NCBI RefSeq assembly: GCF_007673095.1 | Contig: NZ_VDYZ01000019.1 | Location: 1 to 44,818 of the forward strand | Source: Corynebacterium glyciniphilum AJ 3170 | GTDB lineage: Bacteria; Actinomycetota; Actinomycetes; Mycobacteriales; Mycobacteriaceae | DNA: 44,818 bases | Reading direction: 5' to 3' | In this document: in pieces, positions 1 to 8,923 of the stretch | Position numbering within the stretch: the stretch's first letter is position 1 | How the letters are laid out: the number at the start of each line of letters is the position of its first letter | Notes under the pieces: generated by a model | Databases searched by the model: none | Told to the model about the DNA's origin: nothing | What the model saw: the letters and a program-made list of their open reading frames with translations, nothing else | Translations under genes and position numbers: made by a program

Positions 1-109
1 CGGCTCGGGGTCAGCCACTTAGGGGGTCACACCGGCTCCCACACCAACCATCATCTACGCCACGTTCGCCACCTCTGCCGTCCCGGTGATATTGCCGGTG
101 AAAGTGACG

Positions 110-115
110 TAGGCT
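110..115 (+). promoter_or_regulatory. Putative -10 (TAGGCT) of VOC gene
   Basis: TAGGCT ends 8 nt before the ATG at 124, the same geometry as the other leaderless-type starts in this window. The intervening CAGGGAGT could be read as a Shine-Dalgarno, but it sits too close to the ATG to work well. No clear -35 was seen. Confidence 0.4.
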
Positions 116-123
116 CAGGGAGT

Positions 124-1002
124 ATGGAACGTCACCAGCACATCATTCCGCGCATACGCCTGCAGGCGGGGGACCACGGCGTGGTCGGTGCCGCCCGTTT
201 CTACACCGACGTCTTCCGCCCCTTCGAGGAGGCGGGCCTGGAGCTCGGCGCGGCCGGGGTGGTGGGGACCGACGACGGGGTGGAACTGGCCGTCGCAGGT
301 CTCCGACTCCACCTCACCGACGCCGCAGACAGCCCCGACGGGGCACCGGTCACACCGGCGACGAACTTCCTGGTGAACATCGACCCGGTGTTCTTCGGCT
401 GGTCCGTGGACGGCAGCGAGGACGATCGCCGTGCTGCCTCGGCCCGGGCCCGGGCAGTCCTGGACACAGTCTGGGAAGGACTTGTCGCTGACGGGGCGAC
501 GGTGCTGATGCCTCTGGGGGAATACCCGTTCAGTGCCCGCTACGGGTGGGTGCAGGACCAGTTCGGGATGAGCTGGCAACTCATGCTCACCGATCCCGCT
601 GGTGCACCCCGACCGGCCCTGATCCCGTCCTTCCTGTTCTGTGGCGCAGCACAGAACCAGGCGGGCGAGGCGGTGGAGACCTGGACGCGGGTCTTCGGTG
701 AGGTCTTCGACGGTGACACCTCCGGACGGTCCCGCCCGGGGGCACTGGCCACCTACCGTGAGGACACCGGACCGGCCGTGTCAGGATCGGTGATGTTCAG
801 CGACGCGCAGTTGGCGGGCGTCTGGGTGTCAGCGATGGACTCCGGTGCGGAGCAGCCCTTCACCTTCACCGACGCCATGACATTCCGGGTCTCCTGCGAC
901 ACCCCCGTGCAGGCGGAGATGCTACGACGTGAGCTCGGTCTCGACGGTGCGGGCCTGGACCGCTTCGGGGTGAGGTGGGAACCGGTCCTGTCCGACGGCT
1001 GA
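124..1002 (+). CDS. VOC superfamily (PhnB/glyoxalase-like) protein, two-domain
   Basis: The 292-residue protein has two tandem copies of the PhnB-like fold of the vicinal oxygen chelate superfamily. The first covers roughly residues 5-155 and ends in the family-typical run FSARYGWVQDQFGMSWQL. The second covers roughly 160-288, starting at LIPSFLFCGAAQNQAGEA and ending in DRFGVRWEPVL. Related proteins act as metal-dependent glyoxalase or dioxygenase-like enzymes, or bind antibiotics. The substrate here cannot be told from sequence. It is predicted to be cytoplasmic, with no signal peptide. It converges with the Nudix gene downstream; the 44-bp gap holds only a short imperfect repeat of ACGACTGAGA type. 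The ATG at 124 is chosen because it opens directly into the first domain and has a -10-like hexamer at 110-115. Confidence 0.75.
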   Translation: MERHQHIIPRIRLQAGDHGVVGAARFYTDVFRPFEEAGLELGAAGVVGTDDGVELAVAGLRLHLTDAADSPDGAPVTPATNFLVNIDPVFFGWSVDGSEDDRRAASARARAVLDTVWEGLVADGATVLMPLGEYPFSARYGWVQDQFGMSWQLMLTDPAGAPRPALIPSFLFCGAAQNQAGEAVETWTRVFGEVFDGDTSGRSRPGALATYREDTGPAVSGSVMFSDAQLAGVWVSAMDSGAEQPFTFTDAMTFRVSCDTPVQAEMLRRELGLDGAGLDRFGVRWEPVLSDG

Positions 1003-1046
1003 GACGACTGAGATGGACGACTGAGACGGCTGGGAGGCCCGCAGCG

Positions 1047-2198
1047 TCACCGCACCGGCAGCGGTGAGGCCAGGTAGTCGGCGCCGAGCAACGTGTCGTC
1101 CGCTCCGAAGTGCAGTACCCACACGCTGCCCTTCTTCGTGCGCAGATCCTCGATCTCGAAGCCGGCGTCCTCCGCCAGCCCGGCGACGACGGTGGGAATG
1201 ATCTCCCCCTGTGAGCACACCACGCTCACCGGGGCGGAACTGGCCTGGACCAGTGCCTCCATGACCGTACGGGCGGAGTGCTGCAGCGCGGAATCGCCGA
1301 GGTTGACATCGGTCTCGATCTCGAGGCCGAGCTGGTCCGCCGTCGGTTCCACCGTGGCACGGCACCGCTCGGGCGCTGCGGTGAACACGGATTTCGGCTG
1401 GTACCCCTCCAGCACCGTGGGAAGGGCGGCGGCCTGGCGGTGCCCCTTCTTCGTCAGCGGGCGGAGAGCGTCGTCCTCTTCCCAGTTCTCCCGGGACATC
1501 GCCTTGGCGTGACGCACGTAGAGCACCCGCCGGGTGCACCCCAGTGAGAGCACCTCCTCGGCGGCCGCGATGACATCCCGGTCCGCGTCGTGGCTGACCT
1601 TCGCCTTGGCCTCGTCGGGGGAGAGCCAGCTCAACTCGTCGACCTCGTTGTTGTCCTGGAAACGGCCGTCGGTGACCTCGGCGGTCCAGTAGTAGACGAC
1701 CTTGGTCTTGCTGCCGAGCGGGTAGTGGATGTAACCGAGGAGCCATCCCAGGGTAGGGGTGTACCCGGTTTCCTCGGCGATCTCCCGGGTGGCGGTGGCG
1801 ACCAAGTTCTCGCCGGGGTCGACCTTGCCTTTCGGCAGGGACCAGTCGTCGTAGTGGGGACGGTGGATCACGGCGATCTCGATCGCGGCACCGTCACCGT
1901 TGCCGCCGCCGGCGGTTTCCGGGGTGCCGGGCCCGGCGGGGCTCGTGCGGCGCCACAGGACGGCGCCGGCGGCGAAGACGGGACGCTCGAACTCATCGGC
2001 AGGTGTGCTGCCGATCCGGGCGACATGGCCGACCGGGGCGTCACCCGTCCCGGCGGTCTGATCGTACGTCTCCTTGTCGAGGTTTCTCGATGCCAGGGAG
2101 GTTGACAGGTCTCCGGTGCCGGTGTGGCTGATCAAGGGGGGACGCCTTCCCGAGCACACCGGTCCGGTCGAGCCGTCACCACGGACCGGGTGCGTCAT
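1047..2198 (-). CDS. mutT1: MutT1-type Nudix hydrolase fused to histidine phosphatase
   Basis: This is a two-domain protein. Residues ~73-215 are a Nudix hydrolase with a perfect Nudix box (Gx5Ex7REUxEExGU) at residues 124-146, beginning GKVDPGE and ending REIAEETGY. Residues ~224-383 are a histidine-phosphatase domain opening with the RHA version of the RHG motif (YVRHAKA, ~228-233). This fusion is that of mycobacterial MutT1, which hydrolyses 8-oxo-(d)GTP and diadenosine polyphosphates and so cleans the nucleotide pool. The first ~70 residues are low-complexity and poorly conserved-looking, so the true start may lie downstream of the ATG at 2198. The gene is divergent from gpsA, so the upstream region is shared. 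The family call is firm; the start is not. Confidence 0.85.
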   Translation of the reverse strand: MTHPVRGDGSTGPVCSGRRPPLISHTGTGDLSTSLASRNLDKETYDQTAGTGDAPVGHVARIGSTPADEFERPVFAAGAVLWRRTSPAGPGTPETAGGGNGDGAAIEIAVIHRPHYDDWSLPKGKVDPGENLVATATREIAEETGYTPTLGWLLGYIHYPLGSKTKVVYYWTAEVTDGRFQDNNEVDELSWLSPDEAKAKVSHDADRDVIAAAEEVLSLGCTRRVLYVRHAKAMSRENWEEDDALRPLTKKGHRQAAALPTVLEGYQPKSVFTAAPERCRATVEPTADQLGLEIETDVNLGDSALQHSARTVMEALVQASSAPVSVVCSQGEIIPTVVAGLAEDAGFEIEDLRTKKGSVWVLHFGADDTLLGADYLASPLPVR

Positions 2199-2301
2199 GG
2201 TTCAATGTTGGGGAGCAGAAGTGCCGGAACTTTTTCCGTCCACCAGCGTAGCGGTGATGGTCGCGGAGAACGTAATAGACGAGACAGAGGAGCGCACAAG
2301 A

Positions 2302-3339
2302 ATGGTTCGCGTAGCGGTGATGGGGTCGGGCTCCTGGGGGACGACGGTGGCCAAGGTCTGTGCCGACACCGAGATCGGGGTGCGCCCGGCACCGACAGGG
2401 TCCGCGGCCAGCCCGTCGGTGACATTGTGGGCTCGGCGGGCGGAGATCGCCGCGGAGATCAACGACGAGCACCGGAACTCGACCTACCTTCCCGGGACCG
2501 TCCTGCCGTCGTCGGTCACCGCCACGACGGACCCCGCTGCGGCGCTCGACGGCGTTGACGTCGTCTTCCTCGGTGTTCCGTCACAGTCCCTGCGGGAGAA
2601 CCTGGAGCGGTGGCGCGACCTCATTCCGCAAGAGGCCACCCTCGTCAGCCTCGCGAAAGGCATCGAGCACTCGACAGGTAGACGCATGAGCGAGGTCATC
2701 GCGGAGGTGGCAGAGGTCGACCCCGGACGTGTCGCGGTGCTGTCGGGGCCCAACCTGGCTGTCGAGGTCGCCCAGCAGCAGCCCGCGGCGAGTGTGGTCG
2801 CCTGCACCGACGACCGTCGTGCACGGCTGGTGCAGTCCGCGCTGGCCACCGACTACTTCCGTCCGTACACCAACGACGACGTCATCGGCTGCGAGGTCGG
2901 TGGTACCTGCAAGAACGTCATCGCCCTGGCCTGCGGCATGGCCGCGGGGATGGGGATGGGCCACAACACCATCGCCACGGTGATCACCCGCGGGCTCACG
3001 GAGATCACCCGGCTGACCGTGGCGCTCGGCGGACAGGAACGGTCCATGGCGGGCCTGGCGGGCATGGGCGACCTGGTGGCGACGTGTAACTCGCCGCTGT
3101 CACGCAACCGCACCTTCGGTGAGCGTCTCGGCATGGGCGAGTCACTGGAGCAGGCCAGTGGTGCGACCAAGGGGCAGGTCGCCGAGGGCGTGATCTCGAG
3201 CATGTCCGTCGCCGAACTGGCGGAGGCACACGGGGTGGAGATGCCGATCACCCGGGAAGTTGTCCGGGTGTGCCATCACGGCGGGGACGTGCAGACCGCG
3301 ATCCGGGCCCTGATGGGCCGTATCAAGAAAGCCGAGTGA
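2302..3339 (+). CDS. gpsA: NAD(P)-dependent glycerol-3-phosphate dehydrogenase
   Basis: GpsA reduces dihydroxyacetone phosphate to sn-glycerol 3-phosphate, the backbone of phospholipids. The 345-residue length matches the family. The N-terminus carries the Rossmann dinucleotide loop [10 protein letters not shown] (~8-17). Family segments follow: GPNLAVEV (~152-159), the catalytic-lysine region [20 protein letters not shown], and the substrate-binding run [20 protein letters not shown]. The reading frame stays open upstream to 2074, but the ATG at 2302 is preferred. It begins directly at the Rossmann strand and has an AGAGGAG Shine-Dalgarno at 2286-2292, 9 nt upstream. It is followed after 36 bp by ddl; the same gpsA-ddl pairing occurs in mycobacteria. 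Confidence 0.95.
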   Translation: MVRVAVMGSGSWGTTVAKVCADTEIGVRPAPTGSAASPSVTLWARRAEIAAEINDEHRNSTYLPGTVLPSSVTATTDPAAALDGVDVVFLGVPSQSLRENLERWRDLIPQEATLVSLAKGIEHSTGRRMSEVIAEVAEVDPGRVAVLSGPNLAVEVAQQQPAASVVACTDDRRARLVQSALATDYFRPYTNDDVIGCEVGGTCKNVIALACGMAAGMGMGHNTIATVITRGLTEITRLTVALGGQERSMAGLAGMGDLVATCNSPLSRNRTFGERLGMGESLEQASGATKGQVAEGVISSMSVAELAEAHGVEMPITREVVRVCHHGGDVQTAIRALMGRIKKAE

Positions 3340-3361
3340 CCCGGGACCCGGGTGCGACCGC

Positions 3362-3367
3362 TACACT
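3362..3367 (+). promoter_or_regulatory. Putative -10 (TACACT) of ddl, leaderless type
   Basis: TACACT lies 8 nt before the GTG at 3376, so transcription would begin at or next to the start codon. This supports 3376 over the alternative in-frame GTG at 3352. Confidence 0.55.
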
Positions 3368-3375
3368 TGGTCCCC

Positions 3376-4491
3376 GTGAATCTCCCCGTGAATACTCCCG
3401 CGACCCCGGCCGGCGACACCCCCGCAGGACACAACCGCACCACGGTGGCGGTGCTCTACGGAGGCCAGAACACCGAACACAGCGTGTCCTGCATCTCCGC
3501 CGGTGCGGTGATCTCCCACCTGGATCCCGAGCGGTACACCATCGTGCCGGTGGGAATCACCCGCGACGGGGTCTGGGTCAAGGGGACCACCGACGTGGAG
3601 CAGCTGCGTGCCCACGGCCGTGAGCTCCCGGAAGTCTCCCGGGGGCGGGCCGTCACTTTCGACCTGGGAGGGAAACGTGGTGCTCAGCTACGCTTCGGCG
3701 ACGGTTCCCTGTACGCCGAGGTCGACGTCGTCTTCCCCGTCCTGCACGGCGTCAACGGTGAGGACGGCACCGTCCAGGGGCTGCTGGAGCTGGCGAACGT
3801 CCCTTATGTGGGCAACGGTGTCTTCGCCTCGGCGACGTGCATGGACAAGCAGTACACCAAGGCCGTCGCCCGGCATGCCGGGATCCCGGTGGGTGACGAG
3901 GTGATCGTCACTGAACGTCGGATCCTCACCGACGACGAGAAAGAGTCGCTGGGTCTGCCGGTGTTCGTCAAACCGGCGCGGGGCGGGTCGTCGATCGGGA
4001 TCTCGAAGGTCAGTGACTGGGGGGACTTCCCGGCCGCCCTGGAGACCGCCCTGGCCGCAGACAGCAAGGTCCTGGTCGAAGCGATGCTGCAGGGACCGGA
4101 GGTCGAGTGCGGCGTTCTGCAGTACCCGGACGGGACGATCCAGGCGTCCTACCCGTCGATGCTGATGGGAACCGAGGACGGGCCCGAGGGGTTCTACGGT
4201 TTCGACACGAAATACCTGGACGACATCATCACCTACGAGATTCCCGCGCCACTGCCGGACGACCAGGTCGCCGAGGTCCGTCGTCTCGCCGTGGAGACCT
4301 TCCGGGCGCTGGGCTGCTCCGGCCTGGCGCGGGTCGATTTCTTCGTGACACCCGACGGGCCGGTCCTCAACGAGCCGAACACCATGCCCGGCTTCACCCC
4401 GATCAGCATGTACCCGAAGATGTTCGCCGCCAGCGGCGTGGACTACGCCGACCTGCTGGACATCCTGATCGCCCAGGCACTGGCGACGTAA
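3376..4491 (+). CDS. ddl: D-alanine--D-alanine ligase
   Basis: Ddl is a cytoplasmic ATP-grasp enzyme that joins two D-alanines for the peptidoglycan stem peptide. The 371-residue protein begins with a short non-conserved leader, then the N-terminal motif VAVLYGGQNTEHSVSCISAG. It continues with EDGTVQGLLE (substrate loop), the ATP-grasp segment VKPARGGSSIGISKV, the ligand segment VEAMLQGPEVECGVL, and the C-terminal Mg/ADP-binding block ARVDFF...LNEPNTMPGFTPISMYPKM. The GTG at 3376 is preferred because a TACACT hexamer sits 8 nt upstream. An in-frame GTG at 3352 would add eight residues and overlap that hexamer. It probably also receives read-through from gpsA. It converges with the DUF3515 gene. 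Confidence 0.95.
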   Translation: MNLPVNTPATPAGDTPAGHNRTTVAVLYGGQNTEHSVSCISAGAVISHLDPERYTIVPVGITRDGVWVKGTTDVEQLRAHGRELPEVSRGRAVTFDLGGKRGAQLRFGDGSLYAEVDVVFPVLHGVNGEDGTVQGLLELANVPYVGNGVFASATCMDKQYTKAVARHAGIPVGDEVIVTERRILTDDEKESLGLPVFVKPARGGSSIGISKVSDWGDFPAALETALAADSKVLVEAMLQGPEVECGVLQYPDGTIQASYPSMLMGTEDGPEGFYGFDTKYLDDIITYEIPAPLPDDQVAEVRRLAVETFRALGCSGLARVDFFVTPDGPVLNEPNTMPGFTPISMYPKMFAASGVDYADLLDILIAQALAT

Positions 4492-4501
4492 CGCCGGGGG
4501 A

Positions 4502-4520
4502 CACCGTCATGTGGACGGTG
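4502..4520. terminator. Possible bidirectional hairpin between ddl and DUF3515 gene
   Basis: CACCGTC at 4502-4508 pairs with GACGGTG at 4514-4520 across a 5-nt loop, and outer CGCC/GGCG arms could extend it. It lies in the 49-bp gap between convergent stop codons. There is no U-tract, so the terminator reading rests on position and stem only. Confidence 0.35.
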
Positions 4521-4540
4521 CTGGCGGACCCGGGCCCCGT

Positions 4541-5533
4541 CTACTGTTCGGCGGTGCGCTCCAGGTTGTCGTCGATGGCCTCGGAGACAGCGGTGAGCAC
4601 GCTGTTTCCGGCGTCCAGCGGCAGGGACACCGCCACGGTATCGGCGTATCCCAGCGCGTACCAGACTCCCGCGGTCGACCCCTCCGCCAGGGCGGTGTCC
4701 TCGAACCAGGGGACCTCGTCGATCTGGGTCAGCTGTGCACCGGCTTCGTAGCTGTCCGGAAGTTCCGCACCGCACCGTAGGACGACCGGTTCACGGCCCT
4801 CAGCGACCCACACCAGAGAGCCTTCGACTGCGTCGGCGGTCTCCGGGTCCATGGTGTCCGGGTCAAGGCGGCGGTACTCGCCGAGATCCTCCGGCAGCGC
4901 GTCCTCCAGTGCCGAGCAGTCGGAGCTGTGTGCGGCGGGCTGGTTGGCCAGGGGGGCATCGCCGGGCGCGGGGGCGTTGTCGCTGTCGCCGTGACGGGCG
5001 ATGACCTCGCCCAGGTCACTGAGGTCACTGGCGGTGATCCGGCCGTCGGTGGTGACGGCGACCACGGGGGAGTGCCCGACGGAGTACCACGTGGTCAGGT
5101 CGGACCCCGGCGTGGCGTCGGCGATCTGCAGCCACTGTTCGCCACCACTGTCCTCGACCGAACTCAGCAGGGTGTACTGGGCGGGGGCGTTGACGCCGCA
5201 CCGCAGGGAGAGTTCTGTGCCGCCGCTGTCCCGGTAGCCGGCGGTCCCGTCCGGCGCAGGGTCGGCCACGCCGACGTCCCGGTAGTCCCCGAGACGGTCA
5301 GGCAGATCGTCGGTGATGTCGGTGCAGACGGACGCGTCGGCGTCTGGTGCATCCACCGGTCCCATGGCCACCGGAGTGTAGACGCTGCGGTCCACCAGGA
5401 TCTTCGCGCCGACAAGAACGAAGACGACGAACACCACCGCGATCAGCAGTGCCAGGACGGCTCCCCTGCGTCGGACGATTCCGTGTCCGGCGGTGCTGCT
5501 ACCCTGATCGGTGACCTTAGACCGTGAAGACAT
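4541..5533 (-). CDS. DUF3515 family membrane-anchored protein (two repeats)
   Basis: The function is unknown. The 330-residue protein has a short cytoplasmic N-terminus, one hydrophobic segment at ~25-45 (GAVLALLIAVVFVVFVLVGA) that anchors it or acts as an uncleaved signal, and an extracytoplasmic part. That part holds two related ~130-residue units. Each starts with a Cys and a DxLPxxLGxYR-type run (LPDRLGDYRDV; LPEDLGEYRRL), has a conserved LRCG motif, and ends in a W-Y-GY/GH pattern (WYSVGHSPVVAV; WYALGYADTVAV). This matches DUF3515, whose gene also lies between ddl and thiL in mycobacteria. The frame is open to 6244, but the ATG at 5533 fits the membrane anchor and has TAGAAT 7 nt upstream. 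Confidence 0.85.
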   Translation of the reverse strand: MSSRSKVTDQGSSTAGHGIVRRRGAVLALLIAVVFVVFVLVGAKILVDRSVYTPVAMGPVDAPDADASVCTDITDDLPDRLGDYRDVGVADPAPDGTAGYRDSGGTELSLRCGVNAPAQYTLLSSVEDSGGEQWLQIADATPGSDLTTWYSVGHSPVVAVTTDGRITASDLSDLGEVIARHGDSDNAPAPGDAPLANQPAAHSSDCSALEDALPEDLGEYRRLDPDTMDPETADAVEGSLVWVAEGREPVVLRCGAELPDSYEAGAQLTQIDEVPWFEDTALAEGSTAGVWYALGYADTVAVSLPLDAGNSVLTAVSEAIDDNLERTAEQ

Positions 5534-5540
5534 GCGGATG

Positions 5541-5546
5541 ATTCTA
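5541..5546 (-). promoter_or_regulatory. Putative -10 (TAGAAT) of DUF3515 gene, leaderless type
   Basis: Read on the minus strand, TAGAAT is followed by 7 nt and then the ATG at 5533-5531. There is no Shine-Dalgarno between them. It is the only minus-strand example of the recurring start architecture in this window. Confidence 0.55.
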
Positions 5547-5635
5547 CGGCCCCCGGGGCGAAAGTCCTGATCCCCGGGGGCGGTGGACCGGTTCGCTGTC
5601 GGCCAGGCACGGTGCGTGACGATTCGAGGAGACCG

Positions 5636-6619
5636 ATGACGGGAAAGGCACCAGGGAAGCTCACCGTGGCGCAGGCGGGCGAGGCGGCGACCATCGCGGC
5701 GATTCGTGAGGCGGCCCCCAGCGAGATCAACGGTGACGATGCGGCGGTGCTCGACCCGGCGCCACCGAACTCCCGCCACCTCGCGACCACGGACGTCCTG
5801 GTGGAGGGCGTGCACTTCCGCTTCGACTGGTCCAGCCCGGTCGAGGTCGGTGCGAAGGCGGTGACCCAGAATTTCGCGGACATCCAGGCGATGGGTGGAC
5901 GGCCGACAGCTGTGCTGATGTCCCTGGCCGCACCTGCGGACCTGGAGCTGGAGATCGTCTCCGAGATCGCCCGTGGAGTCGGGGAATGCGCCGCACCGTG
6001 GGCCGTGGAGCTCGTCGGGGGCGACGTGGTCTCCTCGTCTCAGCTCGTGGTGTCGTTGACCGCGATCGGGGTGTTGGCGGGGCCGGATCCGGCAATGACC
6101 ATTGACGGGGCACTTCCCGGTCACGAGGTGATTGCCAGCGGGGTGATCGGACATGCTGCCGCCGGGGAGGCGATCCTGCGCTACTTCGGCTCGCGGGACG
6201 CCGTCCCGGACAACGCTGTGCTGCAGGACCTGGTGCGTCGGCACTGTGCACCGGAACTCGTGGTCGGGAGAGGCTCGGTGGCGCGCGCCGCCGGTGTGTC
6301 ATCGATGACGGACAACTCCGACGGCCTGCTGCGCGACCTGACGACACTCGCGACCCGTTCGGGGGTCGACCTGGACCTCGACGGGGCTGCCCTGACCCCG
6401 GACGCCCAGCTCTACTACGCCGGAGAGGTGCTCGGAGTGGACCCGTGGGAGTGGGTGCTCACCGGCGGTGAGGACCACACCCTGATCGGCACCACCGCGC
6501 AGCAGGTGCCGGCCGGGTACCGGACGCTCGGAACGGTGCGTGAGGCCGGGGAGTTACCGACGGTCACCGTGGACGGTCAGCCACCGATCTACACCGGAGG
6601 ATGGGATTCCCTTGGCTGA
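5636..6619 (+). CDS. thiL: Thiamine-monophosphate kinase
   Basis: ThiL phosphorylates thiamine monophosphate with ATP to give the cofactor thiamine diphosphate. The 327-residue protein has the PurM-like fold signatures: GDDAAVLDP near residue 35, then TTDVLVEGVHFRFDW, and AVTQNFADIQAMGG, which carries the metal and nucleotide ligands. The C-terminal half contains SMTDNSDGLLRDL and GGEDHTLIGT. The ATG at 5636 has the Shine-Dalgarno CGAGGAGA at 5625-5632; an in-frame GTG at 5612 is less likely. The stop codon overlaps the start of ung by 8 nt, so thiL, ung, the DAK2 gene and recG form one tight operon. Confidence 0.94.
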   Translation: MTGKAPGKLTVAQAGEAATIAAIREAAPSEINGDDAAVLDPAPPNSRHLATTDVLVEGVHFRFDWSSPVEVGAKAVTQNFADIQAMGGRPTAVLMSLAAPADLELEIVSEIARGVGECAAPWAVELVGGDVVSSSQLVVSLTAIGVLAGPDPAMTIDGALPGHEVIASGVIGHAAAGEAILRYFGSRDAVPDNAVLQDLVRRHCAPELVVGRGSVARAAGVSSMTDNSDGLLRDLTTLATRSGVDLDLDGAALTPDAQLYYAGEVLGVDPWEWVLTGGEDHTLIGTTAQQVPAGYRTLGTVREAGELPTVTVDGQPPIYTGGWDSLG

Positions 6620-7334
6620 ATCCGACACCGTCGCCGGGCGGATCCTCGCGACGATCCACCCCTCCTGGCGCAACGTGCTCGACGCCTCGGCCGTGGAGTC
6701 CGCGGCGGAGTGGACCGCCGCCAGGCTCGCGGAGGGGGAGCCTGTCCAACCTGCCCCGGAGAACATCTTCCGGGCCTTGTCGCGTCCGGTGTCCGAGACC
6801 AGGGTGCTGATCCTCGGACAGGACCCGTACCCCACGCCCGGACATGCGGTGGGACTGTCCTTCGCATCGACACCGCAGACCCGGCCGCTGCCGAAGTCAC
6901 TGGTGAACATCTACACCGAGTACGAGTCTGACCTGGGTCTGCCCCGGCCGGGGTCAGCTGACCTGTCACCGTGGACAGATGCCGGTGTCATGCTGCTCAA
7001 CCGGGTGCTCACCGTGCGGGCCGGTGCCGCGAACAGTCACCGGGGCCACGGGTGGGAGGAGATCACCGGGGCGGTGGTGAAACATCTCGCGGAGCGTCCG
7101 ATGGTCGCCATCCTCTGGGGTAAGCAGGCGCAGGACATGGCCGGTGTGGTCGGCCGTGACCGGTGCATCCTCTCGCCGCACCCGTCACCGCTGTCGGCGT
7201 ACCGGGGTTTCTTCGGCTCCCGACCGTTCACCAGAGCCAATGAGCTTCTCGAGGCCCAGGGTGCCGCCCCGGTCAACTGGGACCTCTCCGGCCAACGTGA
7301 CGTCGCTTCCTCCGGCGAGGGGGCGTCATGCTGA
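6612..7334 (+). CDS. ung: Uracil-DNA glycosylase
   Basis: Ung excises uracil arising from cytosine deamination and starts base-excision repair. The 240-residue protein has the family-1 catalytic motif LILGQDPYPTPGHAVGLSF (Asp is the water-activating residue), the segment GVMLLNRVLTVRAGAANSH, and the DNA-intercalation motif HPSPLSAYRGFFGS. The TTG at 6612 is chosen as the start: it gives a family-length N-terminus, and a GGAGG lies at 6596-6600 about 11 nt upstream. No ATG or GTG in frame fits better. It overlaps thiL by 8 nt and the next gene by 7 nt, which indicates translational coupling. Confidence 0.93.
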   Translation: MAESDTVAGRILATIHPSWRNVLDASAVESAAEWTAARLAEGEPVQPAPENIFRALSRPVSETRVLILGQDPYPTPGHAVGLSFASTPQTRPLPKSLVNIYTEYESDLGLPRPGSADLSPWTDAGVMLLNRVLTVRAGAANSHRGHGWEEITGAVVKHLAERPMVAILWGKQAQDMAGVVGRDRCILSPHPSPLSAYRGFFGSRPFTRANELLEAQGAAPVNWDLSGQRDVASSGEGASC

Positions 7335-8923
7335 CGGGAGCGCACGTCGCCTCCTGGGCGGAGCAGGCCGCAGCCGGCCTCGCCCGGCACAAAGACGAGA
7401 TCAACGAGCTCAATGTCTTTCCGATCCCGGATTCAGACACCGGGTCGAACATGACCGCGACCATGGAGTCGGCGGTCGACCGTATGCACCAGGACCACGG
7501 AGACGCGCAGTCCGCTGCCGTGACCCGGACGACTGTCGCCGATATCGCCGGGTCCCTGGCAGCCGGGGCGGTCACCGGTGCCCGTGGTAACTCGGGTCTG
7601 GTGCTGAGCCAGTTCCTCCGGGCACTGGCGGATTCTGCCGCGGCCTCGCGCCGGGACGAACTGCCTGTGACGGCGCTCCCCGGAATGCTGCACCGGGCAG
7701 AGAAGCTCGTGCGTCGGGCAGTGTCGGTCCCGGTGGAGGGGACGATCATCACGGTTCTGCACGCAGCGGCGGAACAGGCCTCGAAGAGTCTGGAGACCGC
7801 CGACACCCAGGAAACGGTCACCGCCGCAGACGTCGTCCGTGCCACCCGTGACGCCGCCATGGAGGCGCTTGCCGCAACCACCTCCCAGCTTCCGGAACTC
7901 GCGTCCGCCGGGGTCGTCGATGCCGGCGGACGGGGACTGGTGGTGATCCTGGACGCACTGGTCGATGCGCTGTCCGGGAAGGAACCGGTGCCGTCCGACG
8001 GCGGAGACGGTTCCGGCAGGGACGGTGGCGATGCCGGTGAGGATGCCGGTGACGGGCAGGACGCGGGCCGTTCAGGCCGGGCTCCGGTCGCCGAGATCGA
8101 GGTCATGTTCACCTACCAGGCCGATGACCGTCAGCTCGATGAACTGCGTGAACAACTCAACCTGCGGGGAAACAGCGTGGTGATCGTCCCCGGAGAGGCC
8201 ACCGGGACGTGGCGGGTGCATGTGCACACCGCGCACGGCGGCGCCCTGATCGAGTTGGCCTACCGTACCGGTGTGGTCAGTGACCTGGTCCTGGAAGTCT
8301 TGCCGGCGGTCAAGGAACCTGAGCCGCCCAGAGCCACGGCCCCTGTCCTGGCGCTGGCTCCGGAGGGCGGCCTGCGCGAGATGTTCGCCAGCGCCGGGGC
8401 GACCGCCGGTGACACCCAGACGATCATCGCCGAGTTCGAGCGTCGGGGTACCGGGTGCATTGTGTTGACGAACGGGCAGGACACCACCGAACTCTTCGGT
8501 CGTCTGTCCTCCTCGACCGGGGAGGCGACGGTGGTTGACACCGAGTCCTTCGTTGGTGGCCTGGCCGCGCTGGCGGTCTACAGCCCCACCGCCGACCTGG
8601 ACGAGAACGCCGAGGAAATGGCCGATGCCGTGTCCGCACAGCGGTGGAGGGAGACCGACGGTGGCCCCGGTGCGCTCGGCGCGATCGTTGAAGATCTCCT
8701 CGCTGACGGAGGAGAACTCGTCACGGTCCTCTACGACGGGCCCCGGGACGCAGACGAGGGCTCCGCAGACGCCGGTGACTCGGCGGGCGACGGTGACTCT
8801 GCGGGCGACGGTGACCCTGTCACCGAACTGGTGGAGTCGCTCCGGTCGCTCCACCCGTCGGTGGAAGTGCACTGCTACCGCGTCCCCGGACTGGGCACCC
8901 GTGCACAGGTCGGGGTGGAGTAG
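7328..8923 (+). CDS. DAK2-domain protein (YloV/FakA-like kinase component)
   Basis: The 531-residue protein has an N-terminal DAK2 (dihydroxyacetone kinase 2-like) domain at ~1-215. The phosphate- and metal-binding run NVFPIPDSDTGSNM is followed by GARGNSGLVLSQFL and GVVDAGGRGLVVIL. After an acidic Gly/Asp-rich linker (~220-250), residues ~255-531 form the FakA/YloV-type C-terminal region. The family includes FakA, the ATP-binding subunit of fatty-acid kinase, which works with a FakB lipid-binding partner. No fakB is present in this window, so a fatty-acid kinase role is inference. A second acidic insert near residues 475-498 contains tandem GDSAGDGD units (about 8770-8820). It sits in an operon between ung and recG, as in mycobacteria. 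Confidence 0.85.
   Translation: MLTGAHVASWAEQAAAGLARHKDEINELNVFPIPDSDTGSNMTATMESAVDRMHQDHGDAQSAAVTRTTVADIAGSLAAGAVTGARGNSGLVLSQFLRALADSAAASRRDELPVTALPGMLHRAEKLVRRAVSVPVEGTIITVLHAAAEQASKSLETADTQETVTAADVVRATRDAAMEALAATTSQLPELASAGVVDAGGRGLVVILDALVDALSGKEPVPSDGGDGSGRDGGDAGEDAGDGQDAGRSGRAPVAEIEVMFTYQADDRQLDELREQLNLRGNSVVIVPGEATGTWRVHVHTAHGGALIELAYRTGVVSDLVLEVLPAVKEPEPPRATAPVLALAPEGGLREMFASAGATAGDTQTIIAEFERRGTGCIVLTNGQDTTELFGRLSSSTGEATVVDTESFVGGLAALAVYSPTADLDENAEEMADAVSAQRWRETDGGPGALGAIVEDLLADGGELVTVLYDGPRDADEGSADAGDSAGDGDSAGDGDPVTELVESLRSLHPSVEVHCYRVPGLGTRAQVGVE

Noticed and set aside
1003..1046. Imperfect ACGACTGAGA tandem repeat between convergent genes
   Set aside because: It is short and degenerate, with no hairpin or known motif; probably of no significance.
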